A stretch of 64,000 nt of DNA, from positions 248,001 to 312,000 of the forward strand of contig CAJKMG010000002.1 in NCBI GenBank assembly GCA_905200945.1. Direction: 5' to 3'. Position numbers and translations under genes: made by a program. The notes under the pieces were generated by a model that had not been told where the DNA came from, ran no database searches, and worked only from the letters and a program-made list of their open reading frames with translations. Source of the stretch: an uncultured Akkermansia sp. Its GTDB lineage: Bacteria; Verrucomicrobiota; Verrucomicrobiia; Verrucomicrobiales; Akkermansiaceae. Within the stretch, counting starts at the first letter, position 1. Each line of letters opens with the position of its first letter. This document shows positions 17,601 through 24,910 of the stretch, piece after piece.

Positions 17601-20600
17601 AGGTTACTCCCGTGCCAGGCAGGGCCGTATCATAGCCAAACGCCAAAACGCCCTGCGACACGGCTACAGTAGTACCCGCGCCGAGTATGGAAGAGGTTCC
17701 GAGGACCAACGTTCCCGTGCCTTCCTTGGTGATAGCCGTATCGGTTATTTCTCCCGTTCCCGTCAGTTCATAACGAGTAGTGGAGTTACGGACAAGCATG
17801 GAATCTGGAGAAACTTCGGAGTCCAACTGTACGACAGAGGCGGCGACTCCGGCCTGGTCTGCAAAGGAAACCGCCAGGCCATCCGCATAAGTGGCGGGCG
17901 CACCGCCATCCGTCCATACATTTTCCGCGCTCCAGACGCCATTTTCACCGCCCGCCCACAAAAGGAGGGTTTCCGCCGTATAAACAAGGTCTTTACCGTT
18001 GTCGGAAATGGTAATGGACCCCGTCACTCCGTCAGCAAAGGAAGCCTTGATGGAAGATATATTGGACAGCCCTGCGGTTGAAAGGATAGACATTCCGTCA
18101 GTCAGGGAGCCGAATTCGGAAAGATCCAGGTTCAGTTCCCCTTCAGCGGAAAGAGCGAACGAGCCGTCCAGATTGATTCCCGTTCCGGCCCCTCCCGCCA
18201 GCGCCAGCACGCTGGAACCGTCCACGTTCAGGTTCCCCGTAAAGAAGGAATTCTGGAACATGGTCACGATGTCAAAGCCGGTCACAGCCGTATTGGAGAA
18301 GGAAATGGCATGGTCCGCCGTATTGCCGTAACCGCCCAGAAGCAAGGATGAAGTGCCTCCTACCGTCCCCTCTGATGCATTCAGCGTGCTGCCCGTACGG
18401 AATACTGCTTTCTTAACGGTAAGGGTGGCGTCCCCGTTCACAGCGGACCTTGTCCCTCCGCTGCCCGCATAAAGAGCGCCCGTGTAAGCGCCGCCATCCA
18501 GCGTCAGGCTGGAATTGCCGCTGACGGTGGACGTTCCGGAGGCGCCGTAGCCGCCGCCATAGACAGCCCCGGTAAAGACGGCGTCACTGGCAGCGGTAAT
18601 ACTGACGCTGGAATCGCCTCCTACCGTATACGCCCCGGAACCTCCTGAGTAGGAACCGCCCACAATGCTCTTGACAAAACTGCCGGAGGCCGTTCCCAAA
18701 TCAATCGTCACATTGGTGCTTCCGGTAATGGCGGCGCGGGACGCGGAATTGGCTTCATAAGCGCTGCCGCCGATGATGAAGCCCCGGACAACGGAGTTGA
18801 GAGAAATGGTTTCGTCCGTGACGCTTTGCATGCTGCGCACAACGACGTACGTACTGCCGTCAAGGTTGTTTACGGAATTATGGGCTGCTGTGCCGCCGCC
18901 TATCAAACTGCCCTTGACCACGGCATTCCCGTCCACGGATACATAAACATTTCCCGTAATGCCCGCCGCCTGGCCGTCCTTGTAGTTGCCTCCCACTACC
19001 CAGTTGACGGAGGTGTCCCCCTGAATCTGGGTATGGACGTCTCCCGTAACATTCCACTTGCCGGAACCGCTCCAGTTGTTGGCGTAGCTGCCGCCTATAA
19101 TCAGATTATAATTGCCCCCCAGCACATCCGTCCAGATGCCGGTAGTGATTTGCGTAGCCGTGGCATTGGACGCAGTATTGTAGTAGCCGCCGGCCAGGGT
19201 CACTCCTGTCAGGTCTCCCGTTCCGGTGACGGCATTCACGGAACCGAACCCCTCCTGCATGGAAGAAGACCGGATACCGTACAGGGACAAAGACTGCTGG
19301 TTCGCCAGTGTACCTGTTGCGGAAGAGGGAGCTTCTTCCAGCCCCCAGGCAGGGTCCCAGACGGTCTCATGGGCGCCGGAAGCCGTAAACGTGATGACTG
19401 TTTTTCCGTCCACGGTGCTGATTGTGTACAGGGACTCGTCAACATCCGCCAGAGTAAAGCCGTTCCCCAAATCAACGCCCAGGTTATAGGAGGTGTTCAC
19501 CAGGGCTTCAGAACCGAACAGATCCTGGAATTCCTGAAAACCGGAGAAATCAATGAGGCCGGAAGTCAGCGTCACGTTCTGCAGCACGCTGCCTACATTG
19601 TCCATGGAAGTATAATACAGGCGGCCTCCATCCACCGTCACATTGCCCGTGATCTCCCCGGAACCGTTGGCAAGGATGCCCATCGTTTCCCCTACCGTGA
19701 AGGCGTCCTGGAAATGCATGGTGCCCGCAGAGGCGGAAAGGACGCCGTTTCCCGTCAACCCCGTCACGGTCATGGTTCCGACGCCCGCATCCAGCCTTCC
19801 CCCGGCAAGAGCGGCGTTAATGGAACCGGCCCTGGAGAGGACGGCGCCGGAATTGACGGTATAGGTTCCCGTAAGCGCTACGTTCTCGGAAAGATGCACC
19901 CAGCCCGACTGGGCGACGAAGTTGCCGGCTCCGGTGATGGAGTTGTCAATGACATCCGCAACATCTCCCGCAGTGCCGTAATACGTCAGATGCTGGGAGC
20001 TGGATGAAGTAGTAACGGCAGCAGTCCCAAGGGAGCCGGAAGCGCTAATACCCAAGGAGGTAGAGTTACGCGTAACGGCAATCGTCCCTCCAATTTCATT
20101 GGAGACATTGAGCAGGTTGTAATAGGTGTATTCATTCGCGCCGCCGCTGATGGAGAAACCGCTTGCCGCAGTAAGAACACCGGAAAACTTTACGTTCTTG
20201 CCCCAGCTGGAAGTCAGATTGACGCCGCTGCCGAAAGTCGCCGCTCCGGAAAAGTTAAAACCGCCGCTGTTGACGGAAGTGGCGTTATAGCCGGCATACC
20301 CCGTCACGGAAGGGCCGTCCTGTACGTTCAGCGTGGTGCCGTCACCCATCACCAGTTTCTGGGACCAGGTGACATTGCCGGAGAACAGGGAAAGAGTGCC
20401 GCTGCTGATTTTAAGAGTGGCATCAGGAGAAGACGCGGGAGTAAGCGCCGTATCCTTGTTGGAATTGCCCAGGGTGAAAGTTCCTCCTCCCGTATAGTCC
20501 ACTGTCACGGTCCCGCCGAAACTTCCGCCGTAGGAGGAAGAATCCCCCGTGATGGTCAGCGTGGTTCCCTCCCCGGTGATCAGAGCCGCGGTATTGTTGT

Positions 20601-21129
20601 GCTCCAGCTTGCTGATGGAAGTGTTCACGCCGGCTTTCAGGACGGAAGCTCCCGTCGTGTAACCGTGGCCGCCCAGCTTGATCGTGGCGTATTGAGCGGC
20701 TTGCGCGTGGTTAAGGTTCAGGATGTTATTCTGTGATCCTCCCGTCGTGTTGGAATAAAGGGAAATGATTCCGTTGAAGGTCCCTGCTCCGTTCAACGTC
20801 AGCGAGGAAAGGCTGGCGCCCCCGCTGGCCACGCGGTTTACCGTCAGTATGGCTTCCGGAGCCGCCCCGTTCAAATTGGTAATGGTGGCCGTGCCGGCTC
20901 CGGCAAAACTCAACGTGGTGGAAGCCGTAACAGTACCAACGTCATAGGAGGCCGCACCTCCCGCCGCCACATTCACCTGGGTTCCGTCAAAGGCAACATC
21001 CGCCGCATAAGACTGTGATGCTGTCACCAAAAGACCAGAAACTCCTGCCAGCGTGGCGGTGCCAAGCGTTACTCCGGAAAAGGAGGTCATCAGAGCAGCC
21101 AATAAATTCAAAGGGAGGTGTAATTTCAT
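11671..21129 (-). CDS. Giant autotransporter with beta-strand repeats
   Basis: 3,152 residues from the ATG at 21129 (MKLHLPLNLLAALMTSFSG); the open frame extends 20 codons upstream without a better signal. Signal peptide to about residue 43. The passenger is a long beta-helix-like series of autotransporter-associated strand repeats (recurring GxGTLTLxG, GxTxVxxGTL patterns). A separate module at about 680-960 is rich in GGSY, GGNY and YGGGYG turns. Residues about 2868-3152 form the C-terminal barrel (starting near MPYFHMWMQG, ending YRYNF with a terminal Phe). Exported by the type V route to the cell surface, where adhesion or matrix contact is likely. Codon use is like the chromosome. Two inverted 13-bp repeats flank its upstream region. 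Confidence 0.93.
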   Translation of the reverse strand: MKLHLPLNLLAALMTSFSGVTLGTATLAGVSGLLVTASQSYAADVAFDGTQVNVAAGGAASYDVGTVTASTTLSFAGAGTATITNLNGAAPEAILTVNRVASGGASLSSLTLNGAGTFNGIISLYSNTTGGSQNNILNLNHAQAAQYATIKLGGHGYTTGASVLKAGVNTSISKLEHNNTAALITGEGTTLTITGDSSSYGGSFGGTVTVDYTGGGTFTLGNSNKDTALTPASSPDATLKISSGTLSLFSGNVTWSQKLVMGDGTTLNVQDGPSVTGYAGYNATSVNSGGFNFSGAATFGSGVNLTSSWGKNVKFSGVLTAASGFSISGGANEYTYYNLLNVSNEIGGTIAVTRNSTSLGISASGSLGTAAVTTSSSSQHLTYYGTAGDVADVIDNSITGAGNFVAQSGWVHLSENVALTGTYTVNSGAVLSRAGSINAALAGGRLDAGVGTMTVTGLTGNGVLSASAGTMHFQDAFTVGETMGILANGSGEITGNVTVDGGRLYYTSMDNVGSVLQNVTLTSGLIDFSGFQEFQDLFGSEALVNTSYNLGVDLGNGFTLADVDESLYTISTVDGKTVITFTASGAHETVWDPAWGLEEAPSSATGTLANQQSLSLYGIRSSSMQEGFGSVNAVTGTGDLTGVTLAGGYYNTASNATATQITTGIWTDVLGGNYNLIIGGSYANNWSGSGKWNVTGDVHTQIQGDTSVNWVVGGNYKDGQAAGITGNVYVSVDGNAVVKGSLIGGGTAAHNSVNNLDGSTYVVVRSMQSVTDETISLNSVVRGFIIGGSAYEANSASRAAITGSTNVTIDLGTASGSFVKSIVGGSYSGGSGAYTVGGDSSVSITAASDAVFTGAVYGGGYGASGTSTVSGNSSLTLDGGAYTGALYAGSGGTRSAVNGDATLTVKKAVFRTGSTLNASEGTVGGTSSLLLGGYGNTADHAISFSNTAVTGFDIVTMFQNSFFTGNLNVDGSSVLALAGGAGTGINLDGSFALSAEGELNLDLSEFGSLTDGMSILSTAGLSNISSIKASFADGVTGSITISDNGKDLVYTAETLLLWAGGENGVWSAENVWTDGGAPATYADGLAVSFADQAGVAASVVQLDSEVSPDSMLVRNSTTRYELTGTGEITDTAITKEGTGTLVLGTSSILGAGTTVAVSQGVLAFGYDTALPGTGVTWGAGSFLGAANGATVAVDLGTVTDPVFSLSPDSGSWITLATPSDIVFGNAITGEGTVRKTGTGLLKLTGSNSGHIVVQEGSLQIGNGTAAIRWGGTGSSVTLENGTSLIIAGNSSGTSHHTIGSDLILGTSASDAVSLKWVDASQANATNYQHDFTGTVTVNGAVSLVGRDNWAKEMGFTGTLSGAGSLTYSRGAGDGRYNSNGKLIISGDASGFTGMITMNASNGYSAGLDLRTSLSQGGVTLTSGTDTTGFAFMRVLGDVEIASLDGTNNSQVGAVGGARTLTVGSGTYNGTLTDRGVALAYGATSIAYDEAGVLSLTKVSDETLTLGGTVSYTGLTNIQGGTLALTASGATSLGNITMGANTRMTTAGALNLAANSTLTLDISSSLGVGGAFGAGTFNLTLNGLEGITEAGEYTLISAASGLDSASAVFNWAGYTGDEALIYELEQTGTTLKLVVTSAGDVWIWQGTEGLVWSDTNTGAQWGIEGSAETAAGKDLIFNNTGAGTVTLSGAVTPSSITVNNAAGSDYVFVSDGTGKIAQGTLTKRGEGKLTLNLDNTGWDGDIFVQQGELVAQVANSLGSGAITVTDGMLTLATADVQPGMGIINLQGGSLNLASGSFDTAFTADNMTWTGGSMILGEEVAATVAKALANGKTVELANGSVLTVSGANDNSALNLNVSGTGTVSVGLGTSYGANVLNMGEEFQGTLSVTSGYFQLNNVTMGADGTLKLANSNVRTEWNGTAGGTFANDIVFTGNQVFATRDFILSGDLSGTAFSTQGTGNITLAGGVNLDGQLKVHRGTVTVDSANVTKLGDSIDIQNNSTLAFARDFSYEGVISGTAGSTVSVNAGTLSLSGRNTFLGALSIAGGATARIDNGGAWAGSLSGAGTLVIDTTGEITLAGGNTEFTGSTTLSGTGTVTLEGADSLGSGRVTVNNGVLDLASLDAANVILITKGSLANAEAKTAGNVEVAASAGTQGALNTINLGGLSGSMVGSIVMEDYSRLTGVSGALDMTGKTVTLKLDSGSLTAGGTTGQGVIDADSLTLSAATTTINLSNQGVLDLLAANRDSTDGVGLVLTTGTLAVDNFKQIGFSPLLASLGYTVTEVLGADGTLMVSGNTDLVYLVDTTPNSDNPNISDYAALDPYKAVGINGTTLHVSLNGAPEASRNGDGLKVSNLVGSDGALVVTNTADDAASNHAVVDLVQDVDAGGNSYGGTISGDHVDFVKKGAETLTVEGNFTGNDSSLSSSEGNIILNGAGNSLTTLELAGGDITLGGRNDGASRVTTVETLAAGAGGGTLNLGNGAQMVLTGQQAGSHVTEVTISGDGTLTLGGTGTDSSLTLGNGSSLNGVLLDIREGSALSAATGSVNTVSGLEGGGALKLSGAEMTISSSDSHTFTGTLDGASGTLNVKSGNGSVQTIKGAGNAGYHLNVSDGGVLTLAGAAGEGGNPAQASYQGITVNGGTLNIGSADDPKTQLTLGSDGLSVTGDSTVAITTSSTTVDGLGNPFVTSSGNITLGDGTGEVTLVMNNLDTLVSGSSETLNMELFKTTDGALVSLGDNVTLQDMILGSMYENLELTTNDSMTAIILTGTARTENIFRDSSLTRNAATGADILWNSRYHMEEGSALRDFYTSVLLSQNSGDYSGAARKLAAAVGSTVTSLGIAQRDSLRDQMGWIRNRVAQMGVNPAYVHEDMPYFHMWMQGTGSYAKLDTRGDESGYELTTWGGTVGMDVDINDRLTAGAAFTANYGSLTASAADTADGDLDSYYVNLFARYQYRKWSHLLILTGGWNDASLTRTVNYGTGSYQARGNTTGAGFGAMYELAYDIALNEDRSVILQPLFNASIVTTRMDGYRESGSAGNAGLKVEDQELTTAAVAVGARLSGLMGSNIFGREALGEVRVNVSQDMGDRRGQANVGFLADPSYTRPVYGAKVGSTAFQIGAGLSVPVGTQGVIFVDGNADIRSGSSSINGSVGYRYNF

Positions 21130-21219
21130 GAAACGTTTGATAATTAGGTATTTAATGAACAAATAAGAGCCTTTCCCACAACACGGCAAGGGAAATATGA
21201 TTGTGAATATAAATAAGGA

Positions 21220-21417
21220 ATTCGCAATCCGCTGTCAAAGGAAAAGAATCAGTTACAATGGTTTTCCGGAATATCCGGGAGGTTCTTTCCGTCAAAAAAA
21301 TCCCGGCTTCCCTCCAACAGATTATGTCGAAAATATATAACGCATTAACTGTCAATACAGCTTTTCTTTAAAAAATTGAATAATATGTGAATAAAAGTAA
21401 AGCGGATTGCGAATCCG
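21220..21417. promoter_or_regulatory. Inverted 13-bp repeats flanking AT-rich region upstream of autotransporter
   Basis: ATTCGCAATCCGC at 21220-21232 is the exact reverse complement of 21402-21414. The second copy is also a dyad, CGGATT-GCG-AATCCG (21403-21417). They enclose about 170 bp of AT-rich sequence where the autotransporter promoter should lie. This could be an operator pair for DNA looping, or ends of an invertible segment. Confidence 0.5.
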
Positions 21418-21448
21418 TATTTTCACGGACTATTACCAGATAAAATAA

Positions 21449-21482
21449 GATGGGCCTGCACAATAAGTTATGCAGGCCCATC
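21449..21482 (-). terminator. Terminator of the trp operon
   Basis: A 12-bp perfect stem (GATGGGCCTGCA and its complement) with a 10-base loop, followed on the minus strand by TTATTTTA. It lies 28 bp after the trpA stop. Confidence 0.85.
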
Positions 21483-21509
21483 CTTAAAGGTTAAGGAGAA
21501 ACGTACAGT

Positions 21510-22298
21510 TCAACCTCTGGTCCATTTTTCCAAAAATTCCCCGGCGTCCTTCCCTTCTCCAATGTGCCTGAGCAGAGCGCTCCCAAGCACGGCGGCATCC
21601 GGCCGGGCATCTTCAGGCAGCGTCTCCAGCTGGTCCGGCGTCTGAAGCCCGAAGCCCAGTGCCAGCGGCACATCAAAAACTGACCGGGCACGTCGCATGG
21701 TTTCCGTCACGCTCTGTTCCAGGTTAGCCTTCCCTCCGGTGGTTCCCAGAACGGAAACCACATAAACGAAGCCGGAAGTATAGGGTTTGTATTCCCGCAT
21801 GCGTTCCACGGAAGTATTTGGAGCCACCAAAGTGACGAGCGCCAGTCCACGGGGGCTGAAAACTTCCCGGAACATTCCGGATTCCTCCAGCGGCATATCC
21901 GGTACGATGAAACCGCTGACGCCTGCCTCATCCGCATCCCGGGCAAGCTGTTCCAGGCCATACTGGTAAAAGGGGTTTACATATCCCATCAGTACCAGTT
22001 TGGCAGAAAAACAGCCCTTGCGGGCTTTCAGCCCGTCCAGAATCCATTTCAGGCTGACGCCGCGGGCCAGGGCTTCCCGGGATGCCTGTTCAATAACCGG
22101 GCCGTCCGCCACAGGATCCGAGAAGGGAACTCCTATTTCAATAATGTCCGCTCCGGACTCATCAATGCGGGACAGGTGGTTCCAGAAAGAATCCTTGTCC
22201 GGGAATCCGGCGGTGATAAAAGGAATAACGGCACGCCTGCCGAGGGCATGGGCCCTCTCCACGGCTTTCTGCAACGGTGATTTCTGCATATTATTCAT
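21510..22298 (-). CDS. trpA: Tryptophan synthase alpha subunit
   Basis: 262 residues. It splits indole-3-glycerol phosphate to indole and glyceraldehyde 3-phosphate and passes indole to TrpB through a tunnel. Catalytic Glu54 and Asp65 sit in EIGVPFSDPVADGP. FITAGFPD near residue 28 and the phosphate-site segment VSVLGTTGG are standard. It is last in the operon, 13 bp after trpB, and followed by a strong terminator. No odd residues noticed. Confidence 0.97.
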   Translation of the reverse strand: MNNMQKSPLQKAVERAHALGRRAVIPFITAGFPDKDSFWNHLSRIDESGADIIEIGVPFSDPVADGPVIEQASREALARGVSLKWILDGLKARKGCFSAKLVLMGYVNPFYQYGLEQLARDADEAGVSGFIVPDMPLEESGMFREVFSPRGLALVTLVAPNTSVERMREYKPYTSGFVYVVSVLGTTGGKANLEQSVTETMRRARSVFDVPLALGFGLQTPDQLETLPEDARPDAAVLGSALLRHIGEGKDAGEFLEKWTRG

Positions 22299-22311
22299 GG
22301 AAGAATGCGGC

Positions 22312-23484
22312 TTAAAGATTCAAATATTTTTTTACGATTCCCAGGTCCTTGTCTCCGCGGCCGGAGAGATTGACCAGAATGTCCCCTCCCTGCGGCAATT
22401 CTTCCGCATGGTCCAGCACCCAGGCCACGGCATGGGAGGATTCCAGCGCAGGAATGATTCCTTCCTCTCTGGTGAGCGTCTGGAAAGCGTTTAAAGCAGA
22501 GGCGTCGCAAACCACACCGTAATGAACGCGGCCCGTTTCCGCCAAATAGGCGTGTTCCGGGCCTACCCCGGGATAGTCCAGCCCGGCGGAAATGGAATGG
22601 GACGGCTGTATTTGCCCGTCTTTATCCTGTAAAAGCATGGTCACATGACCGTGCAGCACGCCGGGACTGCCCAGATTAATGGGTGCGGAGTTATAGCAGC
22701 CGGGCTCACCGGTGCCTCCCGCCTCAACCCCCACCAGACGGACGCTTTCATCTTCCACAAAGGGGTGAAGCATGCCGATGGCATTGGAGCCGCCGCCCAC
22801 GCATGCCGCCACCACATCCGGCAGCCTGCCTGCGCGCTCCAGCATCTGGGCACGGGCTTCCCGCCCAATGACGGATTGAAGCTGCCTGACCAATGTGGGA
22901 AACGGATGGGGCCCCGCCGCCGTACCGAAACAATACAAGGTATCCGCCTGATGGGAAATCCAGTAGCGGAGAGCCTCGTTGATGGCATCCTTCAACGTGC
23001 GGGAACCGCTCTCAATCGGGAAAACTGTCGCTCCCAGCAGTTTCATGCGCATGACGTTCATGGACTGGCGTTCTACGTCCTCTGCACCCATAAAGATGGT
23101 GCAGCCCATGTTAAGCCGGGCCGCCGCTGTGGCTGTAGCCACGCCGTGCTGCCCCGCCCCGGTTTCCGCAATAAGGTGCGTTTTCCCCATCATTTTGGCC
23201 AGAAGGGCCTGGCCAAGGGCGTTGTTGATTTTATGAGCTCCGGTATGCAGCAGGTCCTCCCGTTTCAGCCACAGGCGGAAGCCCAGTTTTTCCGAAAGGC
23301 GGGGGCAGAACGTGAGGGGAGTTTCACGCCCCGCATAATTGGCCAGCAGATCCTGGAGCGCGTCCCGGTACTCGCGGGACGGCATGATGGAGTCCATGGC
23401 TTCCTCCAGTTCCATGAGCGGGGGACGAAGCGCTTCCGGTACGAAGCGGCCGCCGAAATTGCCGAAATATCCTTCTTTTTTCAT
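22312..23484 (-). CDS. trpB: Tryptophan synthase beta subunit
   Basis: 390 residues from the ATG at 23484; the longer frame adds 40 non-homologous residues that overlap trpF. This start gives the ATGA overlap with the trpF stop. PLP lysine is K85 in HTGAHKINNALG, and the phosphate-binding GGGSNAIGM is present. It condenses indole with serine to give tryptophan. Forms the alpha2-beta2 complex with the adjacent trpA product. It is the TrpB1 type expected next to trpA. Confidence 0.97.
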   Translation of the reverse strand: MKKEGYFGNFGGRFVPEALRPPLMELEEAMDSIMPSREYRDALQDLLANYAGRETPLTFCPRLSEKLGFRLWLKREDLLHTGAHKINNALGQALLAKMMGKTHLIAETGAGQHGVATATAAARLNMGCTIFMGAEDVERQSMNVMRMKLLGATVFPIESGSRTLKDAINEALRYWISHQADTLYCFGTAAGPHPFPTLVRQLQSVIGREARAQMLERAGRLPDVVAACVGGGSNAIGMLHPFVEDESVRLVGVEAGGTGEPGCYNSAPINLGSPGVLHGHVTMLLQDKDGQIQPSHSISAGLDYPGVGPEHAYLAETGRVHYGVVCDASALNAFQTLTREEGIIPALESSHAVAWVLDHAEELPQGGDILVNLSGRGDKDLGIVKKYLNL

Positions 23485-24128
23485 GCGATGTGGTAAGGAG
23501 TGTAAGGGATGAGAGGTTTGAGGGCCGCCAGCAGCTTTTGCGGGCTTTTCTGGCCAGGGATGGCTTCCACGCCGGAGTTCAGGTCTATGCCGTCCGGGGA
23601 GCATTGTTCCAGCGCCCTGTTCAGGGAGGCGGAAGAAAGGCCGCCCGCCAGAAACCAGGGCCGGGGGGAACTCATAGACGCCAGGGAGGTCCAGTCAAGG
23701 GAAACGCCGTGGCCGCCGCCCTGGCTGCCGGCATCCAGCAGAAACCAGGCGCAGCTGTCCGTCCATAAATCCATTTCCCTTTGCAGGGCCTCCACGGATT
23801 CATGCCGCTCCGGCCACAATACGCGGATTACCTTTTCCGGACCGATGCGGCGCGCGCAATCCAGAGAATGGGCGCCATGGAGCTGGGCGAATTCCAGACG
23901 GGCCGTTTTCATGATATCCATGATTTCCTCTGCACTCTGATTCACGAAAACTCCCACACGGCGGATCAGAGCGGAGTCCAGGGCTGCAGCGCGCGACGGC
24001 GCAATATAACGCGGACTTCCGGGATGAAAAATGAAGCCGCAGAAATGGGCTCCCATCCCCATGGCGGTTGATAAATCGCTCTGGCGGGTAATTCCGCACA
24101 CCTTGATTGCAAATGAATGCTTCTTCAT
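23481..24128 (-). CDS. trpF: Phosphoribosylanthranilate isomerase
   Basis: 215 residues, TIM-barrel. General base Cys in KVCGITRQSDL and the acid Asp in LLDAGSQGGGHG are present, with the phosphate-site GIDLNSGVE near the C-terminus (Asn in place of the more usual Ser in the DxSSGVE motif). It converts PRA to CdRP in tryptophan synthesis. ATGA overlaps with both trpC (upstream) and trpB (downstream) indicate tight translational coupling. It is a separate gene, not fused to trpC as in enterics. Confidence 0.96.
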   Translation of the reverse strand: MKKHSFAIKVCGITRQSDLSTAMGMGAHFCGFIFHPGSPRYIAPSRAAALDSALIRRVGVFVNQSAEEIMDIMKTARLEFAQLHGAHSLDCARRIGPEKVIRVLWPERHESVEALQREMDLWTDSCAWFLLDAGSQGGGHGVSLDWTSLASMSSPRPWFLAGGLSSASLNRALEQCSPDGIDLNSGVEAIPGQKSPQKLLAALKPLIPYTPYHIA

Positions 24129-24910
24129 ATTGTTTCTTCTAAAATTGATGCCAGTTTTTCACCCGGCTTCCCTCCGTCCATCAGGGCTGTTCCCATCAAA
24201 ACAGCCTGGAACCCCGCTTCTGCGGCTTCCCTGAGATGAGCCCCGGCGCTCATGGCGCTGGCGGCGATCCACACCTCATCCCCTCGGCGGAATTTCGCCA
24301 TGTCCAGGCAGGCCTGCCTGTCCGTTTTCAAGGTATCCAGGTCACGGGCATTCACCTGGATGATGCGCGCGCCGGATTCCCGGGCAATTTCCAAATCCGC
24401 CGAGTCAAACACTTCCACAACGGCGTGCATGCCGTAAGCCTCCGCCTGCTCCCTGAGAACACGGAGCGTTCGTGCATCCGGCGTCAGACGCACAATGAGC
24501 AGCAAAGCGGAAGCCGGTGTAGAAGCCGTCTCCATCACCTGAAGCTGATGAAAAATGAAATCCTTGCGGAGGAGCGGAAGCCCGGCGCGGCTCATGCGTT
24601 CCAAATATCCGATGCGGCCGCCGAAAAACTGTTCTTCCGTCAATACGGAGATGCAGGAGGCGCCTGCCGCAGCGTATTGTTCAGCCACTTCCTCCGGTTT
24701 CAGCCCGGTGGCGATGACACCGCGCGACGGGGAGGATTGCTTGAACTCCGCAATGACCGCCACAGGCTGCCCGTCCGGCGGTTCCGCAATGGCTTTCAGG
24801 AAATCCGGCCGGCGCCCCTTCCACGGGCGCGGCAATTCCCGTCGGGAGGCCATGTCCGTGAGCAGGGCTATTTCCTCCGCCTTGGCTTCCCGGAACCGGT
24901 CAAGCAGCAT
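24125..24910 (-). CDS. trpC: Indole-3-glycerol phosphate synthase
   Basis: 261 residues, TIM-barrel. Key residues visible: E55 and K57 in AEFKQSSPS, the catalytic K116 in LLRKDF, E166 in EVFD, and the NARDL motif. The C-terminal ESG motif, highly conserved in the family, reads A217-S218-A219 here, so the Glu is lost while the phosphate-contacting Ser stays. As the gene sits in a complete, tightly overlapped operon, activity is likely retained, but kinetics could differ. Overlaps trpGD by 11 bp and trpF by 4 bp. Confidence 0.95.
   Translation of the reverse strand: MLLDRFREAKAEEIALLTDMASRRELPRPWKGRRPDFLKAIAEPPDGQPVAVIAEFKQSSPSRGVIATGLKPEEVAEQYAAAGASCISVLTEEQFFGGRIGYLERMSRAGLPLLRKDFIFHQLQVMETASTPASALLLIVRLTPDARTLRVLREQAEAYGMHAVVEVFDSADLEIARESGARIIQVNARDLDTLKTDRQACLDMAKFRRGDEVWIAASAMSAGAHLREAAEAGFQAVLMGTALMDGGKPGEKLASILEETI

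Noticed and set aside
11671..21129. Repeated short DNA words that might suggest a CRISPR or other array
   Set aside because: They are imperfect, in frame and code for autotransporter strand repeats; there is no regular repeat-spacer pattern.
21350..21355. TTGACA (minus strand) as the -35 box of the autotransporter
   Set aside because: No -10-like hexamer lies 16-18 bp downstream; the nearest TATATT is only about 12 bp away, so I did not call a promoter.
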